Shown here in pieces: positions 33,290 to 43,602 of a DNA stretch of 64,000 bases. The translations under genes and the position numbers were made by a program. Location: the NCBI GenBank assembly GCA_947650285.1, contig CANTFL010000929.1:1-64000 (forward strand), in the 5' to 3' direction. Origin of the DNA: Hyaloperonospora brassicae (taxonomy: Eukaryota > Oomycota > Peronosporomycetes > Peronosporales > Peronosporaceae). Every line of letters starts with the position of its first letter. The stretch's first letter is position 1. Under the pieces are notes generated by a model. The model was not told where the DNA came from, did not search any database, and saw nothing but the letters and a program-made list of their open reading frames with translations.

Positions 33290-33710
33290 GAGGAAGTTCT
33301 TCCTCTTGAACGTGGGGACTTATTCCCTCTACGTCTTCTGACTGTGGCTGTGCAACCACTGTCAGGGACTGATCCCCGACGATCGGCTCTCCAGTCGACC
33401 TAGGATGGCCATGTTGCCTTCTGGTGGCAACAGGTTTCTTCTGTCTAAGATGCTGCCCGCTAGGCATGAATCCATGTCCCGGTCCACTCGGATTGTTCGA
33501 GTGGTGGACCTTCGTCACCACCTGTACACATGTATAGTCGCCTAGAGCTTTCTCCACAGAGTTGTGATCAACTAAACTGAGGTATTGTATAGTCATGCTA
33601 TCGACCGTACCGAGAATGAGGCCATCGCACTCACTCGCAGAACACCCACACTCTTGTGGGCGTTCCAAGACGTTTGCTAGATGGCCATCGGACGAACAAG
33701 TGGCAGTCAT
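33222..33710 (-). CDS. Linker between protease and RT, A1
   Basis: 162-residue open frame with no catalytic motif, containing a Cys-rich CGCSASECDG stretch near its start and a Glu/Val-rich end. In A2 the same protein runs 42059-42352 and is then interrupted by a family-B LTR. The first 50 or so residues lie in the near-identical tract shared with A2, while the rest is clearly diverged. Confidence 0.6.
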   Translation of the reverse strand: MTATCSSDGHLANVLERPQECGCSASECDGLILGTVDSMTIQYLSLVDHNSVEKALGDYTCVQVVTKVHHSNNPSGPGHGFMPSGQHLRQKKPVATRRQHGHPRSTGEPIVGDQSLTVVAQPQSEDVEGISPHVQEEELPLGLHVEENRLSSRCGIRFPRRN

Positions 33711-34222
33711 CTTGACGGATCGATGCTATCAGCTCATCGTTGGCTCGTATCTCCTGAGCTAAGGCAATTCTAGGATGACATCAAGCTTGTCATACAGGTC
33801 CAGTACGATGAAATTATCTTCATACTGCTATTTTCTAACGTGTAGTGGATACAGAATACACGTTTCGTTACTGTGATCGATGCGCCTGCCGCTAGGCGCA
33901 CCGTCATCCTCTTCGGAGGGATCTCTCGCTCAAAGGAGTTGAGTCCCCCAGCCTGTAGTGACTGGAGACAAACAAAATTGATCGAAGCCCTACAGTCAAC
34001 AAGGGTGCGAAATGACAAGTACTTTTTCCCTTCCAACACCAAGGTGATATGGGACAACTCATCACCAGTTGCAGATACACACCGTGATTGTGTGTTGGGA
34101 GCAACCTCCGTCAAGAGAATAGTAAATTATCTTGATGTTGCTGGATCAGTTGGGCGCTCCGCCCCTACTGACCCCGACCGCTTTTTGGCGGTCCGCCCCG
34201 CTGCTGCCACTTAGCTACACCG
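33541..34222. repeat. Near-identical inverted tract shared with A2 (left copy)
   Basis: Reverse complement of 41547-42229, with paired positions adding up to 75769. I count about five mismatches in 0.68 kb. Immediately outside, homologous A1 and A2 sequence is only about 75-80% identical downstream (linker and RT) and hard to align upstream (Gag). The tract covers the protease and its flanks. Confidence 0.9.
33770..34114 (-). CDS. Aspartic protease domain, A1 (motif altered)
   Basis: 114-residue open frame. The expected active-site motif Asp-Ser/Thr-Gly-Ala appears as DCRA in RTLVDCRASINFV. The Asp is kept but the invariant Gly is Arg, which should disable the enzyme. The protein sequence is the same in A2, including this Arg. 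Flanking hydrophobic strands fit a retropepsin (ITLVLEGKKYLSFRTLVD). Retropepsins cut Gag-Pol in the particle. The sequence continues from a Gag nucleocapsid in A2 but from a deletion junction here. Confidence 0.7.
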   Translation of the reverse strand: MTEVAPNTQSRCVSATGDELSHITLVLEGKKYLSFRTLVDCRASINFVCLQSLQAGGLNSFEREIPPKRMTVRLAAGASITVTKRVFCIHYTLENSSMKIISSYWTCMTSLMSS

Positions 34223-34224
34223 CC

Positions 34225-34890
34225 GGACTCTTGTTCTCAAATAGTTCATCACTAACCCTAAGGCACAAGGCTTTGCACGTTCTGCAAAAGGGGCTTGAGC
34301 AAATGTGAGTTTAAATGCTCATCGTCGATGCGATGCAATATTGTCCAGTCTAGTTCGACGCATTATAATAAGAGGGAGTCATCCTCAAAATCTTTCTCCT
34401 TAGAGGTATCAATCTCTGATTTCTCGGGACGACGCGTGTGTGTCGTCCCACCTACAGCAGCCTATAATTGCTGCTGTCTCAACAGCTCAGTTCATTAAGC
34501 ACCGCGTATTCTCAACACCTCGGCCTGTTAAGAGCCTTGCTGGTAATGCAAGGCTTCTTAACCTTTTTCGGCGACATATAGTTTTTAAATAAGCTGCCTA
34601 AAGCAGCATGTTTTTAGACTCTGTCAAGAGACTCCAACATTGCGCTTATGGCAGTTTCGCATACAGTAAAAAAATTTGTTCTACCTCCTTCCATTCAATA
34701 ACACTGAAATGGCCAAAGCCTTCACGCGTGGCGTAAAAGCTCTTCTTCTCATCCAATACTTTCATGCTGGATGAGGTGGCAGTTGTCGCTGTGCTGACTA
34801 CAAAGTGCTACCAGGTATTGCAGGGCACGTTTTTTGCCTAATAAGTGGCAAGACCTTGTGCAGACTTACCACAAGGTTTCGTACTCCCGA
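34225..34890 (-). pseudogene. Gag remnant with internal deletion, A1
   Basis: Minus-strand sequence from 34890 to about 34255 aligns in patches with A2 40560-40940 (for example ATGACTCCCTC near 34385 and A2 40827). About 0.55 kb of A2 Gag, including the zinc knuckle at 41425, has no counterpart. A1 jumps from about 34255 directly to the protease tract. No open frame is left, so A1 cannot make its own Gag. Confidence 0.6.
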
Positions 34891-35276
34891 TGTCACGTAC
34901 ACGTGGCGTGGGGAAGCTCAAGGAAGAAAACAAAGCCTTAATGCTATGTTTAAGGGAAAGAGTAGCACCGAGATTAATATCGTTAAGCTTTTTTGTAAAT
35001 CATCTTTGGTCATATTTTAGCCATTTGAACTACAGTCTCGTATATAGATCTTGTTCACCGCCCGTTGCACGCGTCAAGCAGAGATTGGTTTTATGATTTG
35101 CTAAATGAAACGTGTACATCTACCAGGAAGTAAACCATTTTAGGATGACAATCTTGGGGTTATATTCCTCCGACATTACTTCTTCTCGAGCAATGTTATT
35201 CGATTTTTTTCTATAGATAATTTTCAAAATCGACACCTTTCGTATTCCTATGAAATGGGACCACCCCGTAACAACA
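34890..35276 (-). repeat. 5' LTR of A1
   Basis: Minus-strand start at 35276 is TGTTGTTACGGGG. It contains GGAATACGAAAGGTGTCGAT, which recurs almost unchanged in the 3' LTR of A2 (48960-48980) but not in the 3' LTR of A1. The core motif TTGACGCGTGCAACGGGCGG (35058-35077) also follows the A2 3' LTR. The 3' end is approximate. Confidence 0.65.
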
Positions 35277-35280
35277 GCCC

Positions 35281-35620
35281 TATCGCCAATAGAAGTCTGG
35301 AACTGAGTTGACTCGTTTCATAACAATTTTAGGAATGAAAATATGATAATTGAGCATTTTTGGCCACTATCGTCATCACAATACGACTGATCTCAGTGAA
35401 ATTGTTTCGAAGCATCAAGGTTTTGTCATTGGCTGATAACATGTTCATATTAATCGACCAATTTCTGCAAAACGCGCGCAATGGGTAATCTGTCGTATAC
35501 ATCATACATTTACCGTTATTAAAATAGTTGAGGGAAGAAACAGAAGTTAGAGACTCTTAGGACGTAAATATTAAAACATTAACACTTTCATTTCTTAAAT
35601 TGAGGTGTTTAGAACCTATC
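35281..35620 (+). repeat. Family-A LTR fragment, plus orientation
   Basis: CAAAACGCGCGCAATGGGTA at 35468-35487 is the LTR core in plus orientation, opposite to the adjacent 5' LTR of A1. The edges are not defined and the rest is decayed. Confidence 0.45.
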
Positions 35621-38600
35621 CTTCCTCTAAGTTTGTACAGTTAACGCTCGGCAAGGATGACATCGGCACTCACTGCAGTCTTTAATACCTTACTACGAAC
35701 TCGTGCCAGTGCAAAGTTTCCAGTCCCATGAAACCAACATAGCAATCTGATTGACAACGTCTATAAGAAACGCAATCGCTTCGCAGTGCTTGATTTTTGA
35801 TTCTTGGGCCGACGTCTAGCTGATAACTACCACCGAAGTCCACAAGAAGTCTGCCTTAATTGAAGTTATGTTATACCATGCATTCGGTAGTTTCACGCCA
35901 GCAGACGACGCTTAGGCTTTCGCACCTGTAGTTGTCTCAATAAAATGGTAGGCAGATAGATAGGTAGATATAAGGTTCCATTGGCTGGTTGCGATCAACA
36001 CATCGACGATCAGTAGGATAAATCGAATTTATATTGCATGACTGGCACGTTCGCGTGATAGTTGGGTGCAAAGACATCCAACTGTCATTGACGCGTCGCC
36101 AACAAAGTTAAAGTGCCCATCTAAGTGTTACAAACGCATCCATTGTCGATACAATTAAATTTTAGAGTTCGATTTTCCATAAAATCTCGGCCAAATCAGT
36201 TTTTGCTCCAGAAATTTAACGCTTTGCAATAATACAAATTTCGACGCCCGAGTGGTATATATATTTTGTAAATAATGCAGGAGCCCTTATTAAAATTGAT
36301 GGCAAGACCTATGTCAAAGACACTTCTCGATTTGAGGAAATTATCTTTACGCGGTTACAATACCAGCCAATCTTCTCCGGTATACTTTAGTACAATTCGT
36401 CGTCCATGAGTTGGTTTTAGTTGCTTTGACGCTCCATTGAAAAAGTAACCCTCCACTTCAACTGATTCTTGCACAAGTAATGCCTCTTAGGATTCAACGC
36501 CAGGTAAAGTGTAGCTCTTGCAAAATTTAACTTGAAACATGTACGCTTGCCTACGGCGTAATTTTTTAGGGCGGCCCCTTCTTCCCTTACCGACGAAGCA
36601 AAGTTTGTATCTCTCCATCAATTTCTGAAATCATTTACTAGCCCTTAATATGTTGAATGGAGGGTCTATCTGTATTTACTAGATTGAACTATCTAAATTT
36701 TATTTACTCTTCGACTCGATTTAGTAGATTGACCAAGTTTAAATTGCAAAATTTAGCTCGCCCAATTCCCTTGCTGATTTCAGCTAAAAGAACTTGACAA
36801 GCAGAATTTCGACACCATTAATTAGAATTCTTGATTTCGATTCAAAAATTTCCAATTTTTTCAATTCACGCCACATAATCGACACGCTATCACGAACAAT
36901 ATTGGCATTTAGTGTGAATTTGTTACATGTGCAATGGGCGTTCCAGGCTAAAATATAAATGGCGCAATGAAATGTAAGCCGCGACCTGCTCTATGCGTAC
37001 ATTATTTCAGGCAACATCGGCCGAGTATCGTTTGTTTTATTAAGCTGTTTTACCATCTTATGGGATGGGTAACGATTGATCCCCCTTTATAGATTGCTTA
37101 TTAATTTTAACTTTATCAGCTCAAGTTTAAGCGCACATGGCAAATCAGCAAGTTGTTATTCTCCTCAGATTTGTCAGTTTGTATGATGTTTAGACATGTC
37201 AGTTGTGCTTTCTTTTTCTGTACATGTAAATAGACATTTTTACTGAATTAGTTTGACTGATACATCAACATCACCTAATTCGCTCCACTACCAGCCACTT
37301 AATTTTAACCACTAAGAAACTGTTCCGGACGGTGTCCTAACACTTATACGTTTTATTACCGCGAAATAGATCCTCGTTTGTTATGGAAGTGCAAATTACT
37401 ACCAAGAATTTGAGGTCAAAATTTACTAGTAATGATTCCACCGCAAGCCAGTGCAATCATTTCTCTATGTTAAAAATGTTAAATAATTGCACCAGTCCAT
37501 TAGTCGATTTGATTTATGAAGAAGGTGGTTTAGCTTGTAAAACTGAACACAAATATAAAGAATTTACTACAGGATGCGTTATCCACGAGCCATATATTTC
37601 ATAGAAAATACGACGGCTCACGGATTAATTACTCAACTATTTAGAAGAATTCGGTCTCAACGAGATAGACTCATAATAGACATTTTAGGTCTATTATCAG
37701 TCTCTTGACCATTTAAGCAATTGCAGGACAAAGTACTTTGTAACGTTAGACTTTTAAAGGCCTGTAAATTATTAGCAATATGAGACGCCTTATCAAGGCA
37801 CGTGTTTTTACGAGTAGATTAAACGTTTTTGTACTAAACAGCAAGTTTTAACTATCTGATAGATAAACCTAAAGACGTATGGCTCAGGCGGCAAAAATGG
37901 GTCCACAAGCAAAATTAGTACTGTTAGATCCGAATGAGTGTCACACAAAAGGTACCCGTAACTTTTACGGATTTCGTTGTACCAAAGGATAATACCGTAT
38001 CACCAAACTTTATATCATCGTATAGGCTCCTGTTTACTTTATTTTCACCATGTAGTAAAAACAATTTTGTATCCCTCCATTGTTGGTAATTATATACAAT
38101 TGGTAAATTTATTCATTGCATGATCATATGCAACCAATTTATTGGTCATCTAGGATTCGATTATGCCATGAAAACGACCAACACCGACGTGAAATCATCT
38201 AGGCTATCACGCCAGAATATTTATGTATTATCTGACGGCAGATCATATATATTGCTGTATTAAAAACTATTCAACAAATAAGTAATGCTCGATGAGTAGT
38301 ATTTCACGGTATAAGTACGTGTAGAGTGTCTTATGCCATCCATTAATAAATTGTATATACATTGTCGATAAATATGTTTCGATTATTACTTAAGTAAAGA
38401 GTAAAAACTTACCCAAAGTAATTATAATTTTATTCCCCCGCTTTGTAATGAAATTTGCAAACCAGCTTTTAACATGATCAACAATAGCCACGTTCCTTCC
38501 TAACATACCTTTGATCGTTGACAGAGCTTGTAAGTCTTGCTAATGCATTAACTGTAGCACCTGATGCAGTTGAATCACTGGAACACAAGAGTCCCTTGAC

Positions 38601-38959
38601 TTGATATCGTAGCTTTCTGAGTTGGGTTGGCTCGTAGCGTCATTGATATACAAATTACATGACTCGTCCATTCGTAGTTCACAAGACAAATATACCCGTA
38701 GAGTCATCGTTCTCCTATAGTAAAAGATATTATTTATGAATATATATATTATGCACTAGTAGATTCAAACTGACTTAATGCGTAACAAAATCTTACTGCC
38801 AACAGTGTGAGCTAGTGCCTTTTAATAAAAAGATGCACGGTATTATAGAGAAAGTCTTCGAAGTCAAAACAACTTTGCTTCGAATAGGAAATCATAGATG
38901 AATTAATAAAATCAATTTCTCAATGTGCCGCGTCTATTATTTATAAAGTTTACTATATT
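35621..38959. other. AT-rich filler, no gene recognised
   Basis: Central part of the interval between the inverted elements A1 and A2. The longest open frame is 37383-37604 plus (73 codons), without motif. The two halves around the symmetry centre (37885) are not reverse complements of each other. Confidence 0.5.
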
Positions 38960-39170
38960 TTCACCAAACCTGTATAAATGTGTCTACCAACCACCCATTG
39001 CGCGCTTCCAACACCTATTGGTGGGTTAATATAAGCTTTATATTAATTAACAAGTAAACGCTTGGGTCTTCATAACCATATCACTGAACAGAGTGATATT
39101 GTAATGAGAATATTAGACTAAATATTCTTTATATTCATATCGTTACTATCATTATATTATGGAACAAGCT
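38960..39170 (-). repeat. Family-A LTR fragment, minus orientation
   Basis: ACCACCCATTGCGCGCTTCC at 38991-39010 and CTATTGGTGGGTTAATA after it match the LTR at 27840-27890 in the same orientation. A solo or truncated LTR. Confidence 0.6.
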
Positions 39171-40079
39171 TAATCCCGTCACTAACGACTTTTTCTCGAT
39201 AGGAGCTATATTACCGCCGCTACAATGATTGTCAAGGAGCATTTACATATACTTTTAAATATATAATGCTACTTAAGTGATCGGGTACATTAGGAATACG
39301 ATACACCGCTTCGTTTAAAATGTTGTCGTCGCGCCGCTAGATAGTTACATTCATTAGAAGTGTCGGTACAGTACCTCTATATATTATCAATCACCATGGC
39401 TCTTACCGGATAAACCGCTTGACTTAGCACACCCAGAGTTCACCCCGCTCCCGCACTTAAGCCTATTAAATATATTGTATACGGTCATATCCTCTAGTCA
39501 ATAGACCGCCTGTAACAAGCTGCGTACGGCTACTTCAATACAAAAAATTGCAAATTTCGCAATACATTTTTGGACGGTAATCTTAGCTTATCGCGATGAT
39601 CACAAATACCATAAGCTTCCCAATAGTATCTTATAATCGTGCCTTATAGCGCTTATAAGACTTAATGATTGACCGGGTATGTGTAAGTAGCAAACACGGT
39701 AATATTTTCAATTCTTGTATTTTCTATAACGCGGTAGGTCTGTTACATAATATAAATAAGGAGAAAGGAACAATAAATTTCATATTTGATACTATTTTTT
39801 TAATATCACAAAGTAAGGTAATATTATTGGGTAGTTTCTTTCTACCCAGGAAGTTTCCCATACGGTCCTTAACTCCCAGATACTTGCGATCAGTACTTTG
39901 CAGGATTTGCGACTCCCGTGGCGTACCTTTTTGCACGCTGGCTTCACATTGTCTACCGGCTGCGACCAATTTGTGAGTCCAGTCGGTGGCTCGGCTTTGT
40001 ATTCAATCCTAGATTGGATGGATCTGTACTTCTGCTGAGAATCAAACCTGTTACCTACTGGTCAGAATCGCCGTGGCTA
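39171..40079. other. Unrecognised sequence with overlapping frames
   Basis: Open frames of 103 codons (39665-39976 plus) and 81 codons (39969-39724 minus) overlap. Neither shows a motif I can name. It may be decayed element sequence. Confidence 0.35.
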
Positions 40080-40330
40080 TTTTACTGCACCGCCCTAATC
40101 GGTGAGGTAATATTGTTGGGACCCGAACTGTCTACACGTTTATTGATATTGAGACTATATCAACCCATCAAAAGCATCTAGACGCGCGCAATTAATAGTG
40201 AGTAGACCTAATCACGCAATTAGTTACATGATCATTATTATGTAGGATCTATTTCGAAAAATGTTTATACGGACGAAATTATGTTGAATACAGTTTTACT
40301 TTTACGACGAACTATATATCTGCCTTTGTC
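40080..40330 (+). repeat. Probable 5' LTR of A2
   Basis: CATCTAGACGCGCGCAATTA at about 40169-40188 preceded by ATATCAACCCATC is the LTR core in plus orientation. Its upstream part (GTCTACACGTTTATTGATAT) resembles the subtype of the A1 3' LTR and the LTR at 2040-2420 more than the A2 3' LTR. It is strongly decayed. Confidence 0.45.
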
Positions 40331-40559
40331 GCACAACCTTCCTCTGCGTAGAGTTTCAATGTAGCATTGTACTGACCTTCATATTTGTCAAGGACCGTTA
40401 ACTTTGAACTGGTAGAACTGTTCGTAGTTGACGGTGCCTCTTTTAAACCTAATAGCACGTAGTAGTCCGTCCAAAGACCACAAGCGCATCGCCTAACATG
40501 AAAATGTGTGTAGATTATGGTGACAGCTTTCTGGATATTCGTTAAGGCTACTCCCAATT

Positions 40560-41546
40560 GAGCGACGTCGAAAGGAGTTCGATCGAACGAAGAAGTTCGA
40601 TTGCTGGAAAAGAAGGCGTCTAAGCCATGCTATCCTTTAAGGGATAATACCAGCAGCATTCTGACATCAGCAAATTTCCGCAACGAGAACTTGATGAGTC
40701 TTGAGCTGAGGTGCTCTTTTTCGGCATCAAGATCACCAGTAGACTAAATTGCTGAGACAGAAACAATCTCAGTCTGCAAAGTCGACCGAAACTCTAACGT
40801 TAGAGATCTCCAAGTACTCAAGAGTTTATGAAGACTCCCTGTTTAGATGACTAGTCGAGGTAGACGGTGTCATCCAGGCTCGTTGTATCGACGATATGCG
40901 AATGTCACTTAAATTTTCTAAATCAGATTTGGCAAGGCACGCCAAAATATTGGGCCCTGAATCTCGAGGTACACGTTTCAGATGTTCTTGGGTCGATAAT
41001 AATTATCAATATCACGCTTAGCAAAACGTTTGAGCCGCCCAAGGCGGAGTTTATCACTCCATCACAGCTCCTGCAACTCAAATAAGGTACGCGTAAGGTT
41101 CACGCTTACGCCTATCATATGTTTTTCTTGCAAGTTACACGGTAGCAAACCCTGAGACTGTGCGTGAATTGGTTAGATCACGATATTTATTCAAGGACTT
41201 GCAGATAGTCCCGTAAGGGACCACCTGTTCCGCGGAGACCTGAATACGCTTACAGAAGCGATCCACGCTGTGGACCAGTTAACAATTAGTGTGAGACAGG
41301 CCCAAACTATGATAATTACATATAGTTCCCAGAGACGATTAGCAAACGGGGTTCCAGCGCCAATGGAAATCTGTTTTGTCGAGAGAAACAACCTCGCCCA
41401 TAAATCGACAAGCGATTGCTGAGTTGCCAATTCTGTCAGAAGTTTGGACACTATGCATAAATAAGACGTGTCGCCCACTCAGAAATTCGTGGTGCTGATC
41501 GAAGTGACCGTTCACCATCTAAAAGAAGTAATAAACAAGAGATCGG
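40560..41546 (+). pseudogene. Gag with nucleocapsid zinc knuckle, A2
   Basis: Decayed Gag in several frames. Near its end a CCHC knuckle is readable: CQFCQKFGHYA at 41425-41457. The last Cys is replaced and a stop follows the Ala. Upstream, at about 41345-41390, another frame shows NGVPAPMEICFVE, a typical spacer before the knuckle. The knuckle followed within 200 bases by the protease gives the normal Gag-Pol order and shows that family A has a sense-strand Gag in addition to the antisense gene. Confidence 0.6.
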
Positions 41547-42229
41547 CGGTGTAGCTAAGTGGCAGAAGCGGGGCGGACCGCCAAAAAGCGGTCGGGGTCA
41601 GTAGGGGCGGAGCGCCCTATTGATCCAGCAACATCAAGATAATTTACTATTCTCTTGACGGAGGTTGCTCCCAACACACAATCACGGTGTGTATCTGCAA
41701 CTGGTGATGAGTTGTCCCATATCACCTTGGTGTTGGAAGGGAAAAAGTACTTGTCATTTCGCACCCTTGTTGACTGTAGGGCTTCGATCAATTTTGTTTG
41801 TCTCCAGTCACTACAGGCTGGGGGACTCAACTCCTTTGAGCGAGAGATCCCTCCGAAGAGGATGACGGTGCGCCTAGCGGCAGGCGCATCGATCACAGTA
41901 ACGAAACGTGTATTCTGTATCCACTACACGTTAGAAAATAGCAGTATGAAGATAATTTCATCGTACTGGACCTGTATGACAAGCTTGATGTCATCCTAGA
42001 ATTGCCTTAGCTCAGGAGATACGAGCCAACGATGAGCTGATAGCATCGATCCGTCAAGATGACTGCCACTTGTTCGTCCGATGGCCATCTAGCAAACGTC
42101 TTGGAACGCCCACAAGCGTGTGGGTGTTCTGCGAGTGAGTGCGATGGCCTCATTCTCGGTACGGTCGATAGCATGACTATACAATACCTCAGTTTAGTTG
42201 ATCACAACTCTGTGGAGAAAGCTCTTGGC
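41547..42229. repeat. Near-identical inverted tract shared with A1 (right copy)
   Basis: Right partner of 33541-34222. Its start lies at GGCGGTGTAGCTAAGTGGCA (41546) and the high identity ends near GAGAAAGCTCTTGG (about 42229). After that mismatches appear every few bases. Confidence 0.9.
41655..41999 (+). CDS. Aspartic protease domain, A2 (motif altered)
   Basis: 114-residue open frame, identical in protein sequence to the A1 copy, including DCRA in place of the usual Asp-Ser/Thr-Gly-Ala. Sharing of the same disabling Arg fits copying of this tract from one element to the other after the mutation arose. It could also mean that the family tolerates Arg here, which seems unlikely for a retropepsin. 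Confidence 0.7.
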   Translation: MTEVAPNTQSRCVSATGDELSHITLVLEGKKYLSFRTLVDCRASINFVCLQSLQAGGLNSFEREIPPKRMTVRLAAGASITVTKRVFCIHYTLENSSMKIISSYWTCMTSLMSS

Positions 42230-42352
42230 GCCTATACACGTGTACAAGTGGTGACGGAGGTCCACCACTCGAAGACGAGTGGGTTGGGACAAGGATGCAT
42301 TCCGGGCAGACAGCATCCGAGAAAGAAGAGGCTGGTTGCCAATGATCAGTAA
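42059..42352 (+). pseudogene. Protease-RT linker, first part, A2
   Basis: 97-residue frame, near-identical to A1 for the first 55 residues and then diverged. It ends at a TAA shortly before the family-B LTR at 42361. The protein resumes at about 43533. Confidence 0.6.
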
Positions 42353-42360
42353 TACGGAGT

Positions 42361-43530
42361 TTGTGGTGGAGTGGTGATCGCTCTTTCGAGTAGTCGACCC
42401 AACCCTCCACTGGCGCTTGGACGACCGACTAACGGAAGGGTTACTCCGATTCCGTGTTCTTGATTGCCTTCCCTACCTTGTGTACCCGTCGGCGGGGCGG
42501 GTTGCACTCTTCCAGGTGGACTCGTGTCAATGAAAAACTTGACCGTTTTTGTGATGGGGTCGAGGTTCGATCACGATGTACAAATCTTCACACCACGATC
42601 GGGGTAGGTGTGATCACCTGTAATTCGTCACGAGATCACTTGTATGCTTGTGGGGTGCTCGATATGAGTCACCCTGATCTGTAACAGATCGCCTTGTCCG
42701 AATGTAGACCTTAATTTGTGAGCCTTCAAACAACTTGAGCCGTCTCGCGATCTTGGGTCCTCAACCACAAAGGGTTTCCTTCGTCCAGTCGCAGTTGGGG
42801 TGTTGTTTGAGAGATCTTGATCCCTGGCCAAACAATCCAGGGATATCACTTGGTTAAAGTATGTAAACCTTTCTAAGACGTCGGGTGACCAGTGATCCAC
42901 CCGGAGGAGAAGTCGACACTTGTAATTTACAGCAAATTAAACTCTGTTTATGTTAACCAATCAAACCCAACAACCCTATCCCTATCCCCATGTCTTGGAC
43001 ATCATGTGCCACATGTCGCTCTCTCTAAACGATAGTGATCTTGTACTTGCGTGGCCCACACCTGATATGCTTGTCTGATCGCGATCACATACCTGATCAC
43101 TGATCACGATCTCGATCGCTTCCTGATCCTAATCAATTTGCTGATCGCGGATCACATAATGTGCTCCTCTACAACTTGATTGCGATCACACACCTGACCA
43201 CTGATCACGATCGAGATCGCATACCTGATCACTGATCACGATCTCGATCACTAATCACTATCTCGATCGCCATCTTGATCGCGATTGCCTTGCTGATCGC
43301 GGTTCCCTTCTTTATCGACTGATCGCCAACGGTACCTTCCGCCTCATACCTTTATCCGAATACGCAGGTCCCAACTTGCCCGATCTGATATCCATTTTAG
43401 TCTGACTGTTCAATAGACGCGATCTGGCCAGATGTGGGACCGGGCAGCCAGCCGTTCACTGATTCGGACATAACGGGAATGCGATCAGTTCCTCTATAGC
43501 GAATTTTTCATAGTCGTTCTACCACAAGTT
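42361..43530 (+). mobile_element. Solo family-B LTR inserted in A2
   Basis: Starts TGTGGTGGAGTGGTGATCGC and contains all family-B blocks: CGACTAACGGAAGGGTTAC, TGTGTACCCGTCGGCGGGGC, ACTTGAGCCGTCTCGCGATC and a GATC-rich array near the end. A2 sequence homologous to A1 stops at about 42352 and resumes at about 43533 (GTAAGTCGACTAGACAGTGG). No internal genes are present, so it is a solo LTR left by recombination. I could not define the target-site duplication with certainty. Confidence 0.75.
43080..43330 (+). repeat. GATC-rich array in the family-B LTR
   Basis: Irregular units such as CTGATCACTGATCACGATC and CTGATCGCGAT recur more than ten times. It occupies the same position within the LTR as the arrays at 6492 and 13568 but has a different unit. 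Confidence 0.75.
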
Positions 43531-43602
43531 CGTAAGTCGACTAGACAGTGGACCGTTGACGATCGTTATCTGGCGGAGGTTGCGTAGCCACTGTCAGAAG
43601 AC

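Larger units (their letters stand above)
27680..35276 (-). mobile_element. Ty3/gypsy chromovirus A1, minus strand, with antisense gene
   Basis: Order on the minus strand: 5' LTR (35276 to about 34890), Gag remnant, protease (34114-33770), linker, RT (33289-31961), RNase H (32016-31579), integrase (31222-29587), chromodomain (29583-29248), then a 1.2-kb tail, polypurine tract and 3' LTR from 28062 down. The tail and chromodomain region carry a plus-strand gene (28192-29939). The coding parts are the best preserved in the window, but Gag has a large deletion, the RT active site is altered and integrase has a frameshift. It is therefore non-autonomous. The 5' and 3' LTRs belong to visibly different subtypes. 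Confidence 0.85.

Noticed and set aside
33873..34214. 113-codon open frame opposite the protease, also present in A2 (41896-41555)
   Set aside because: It lies in the near-identical tract, so its conservation says nothing about coding. The protease is on the other strand and this frame has no motif.
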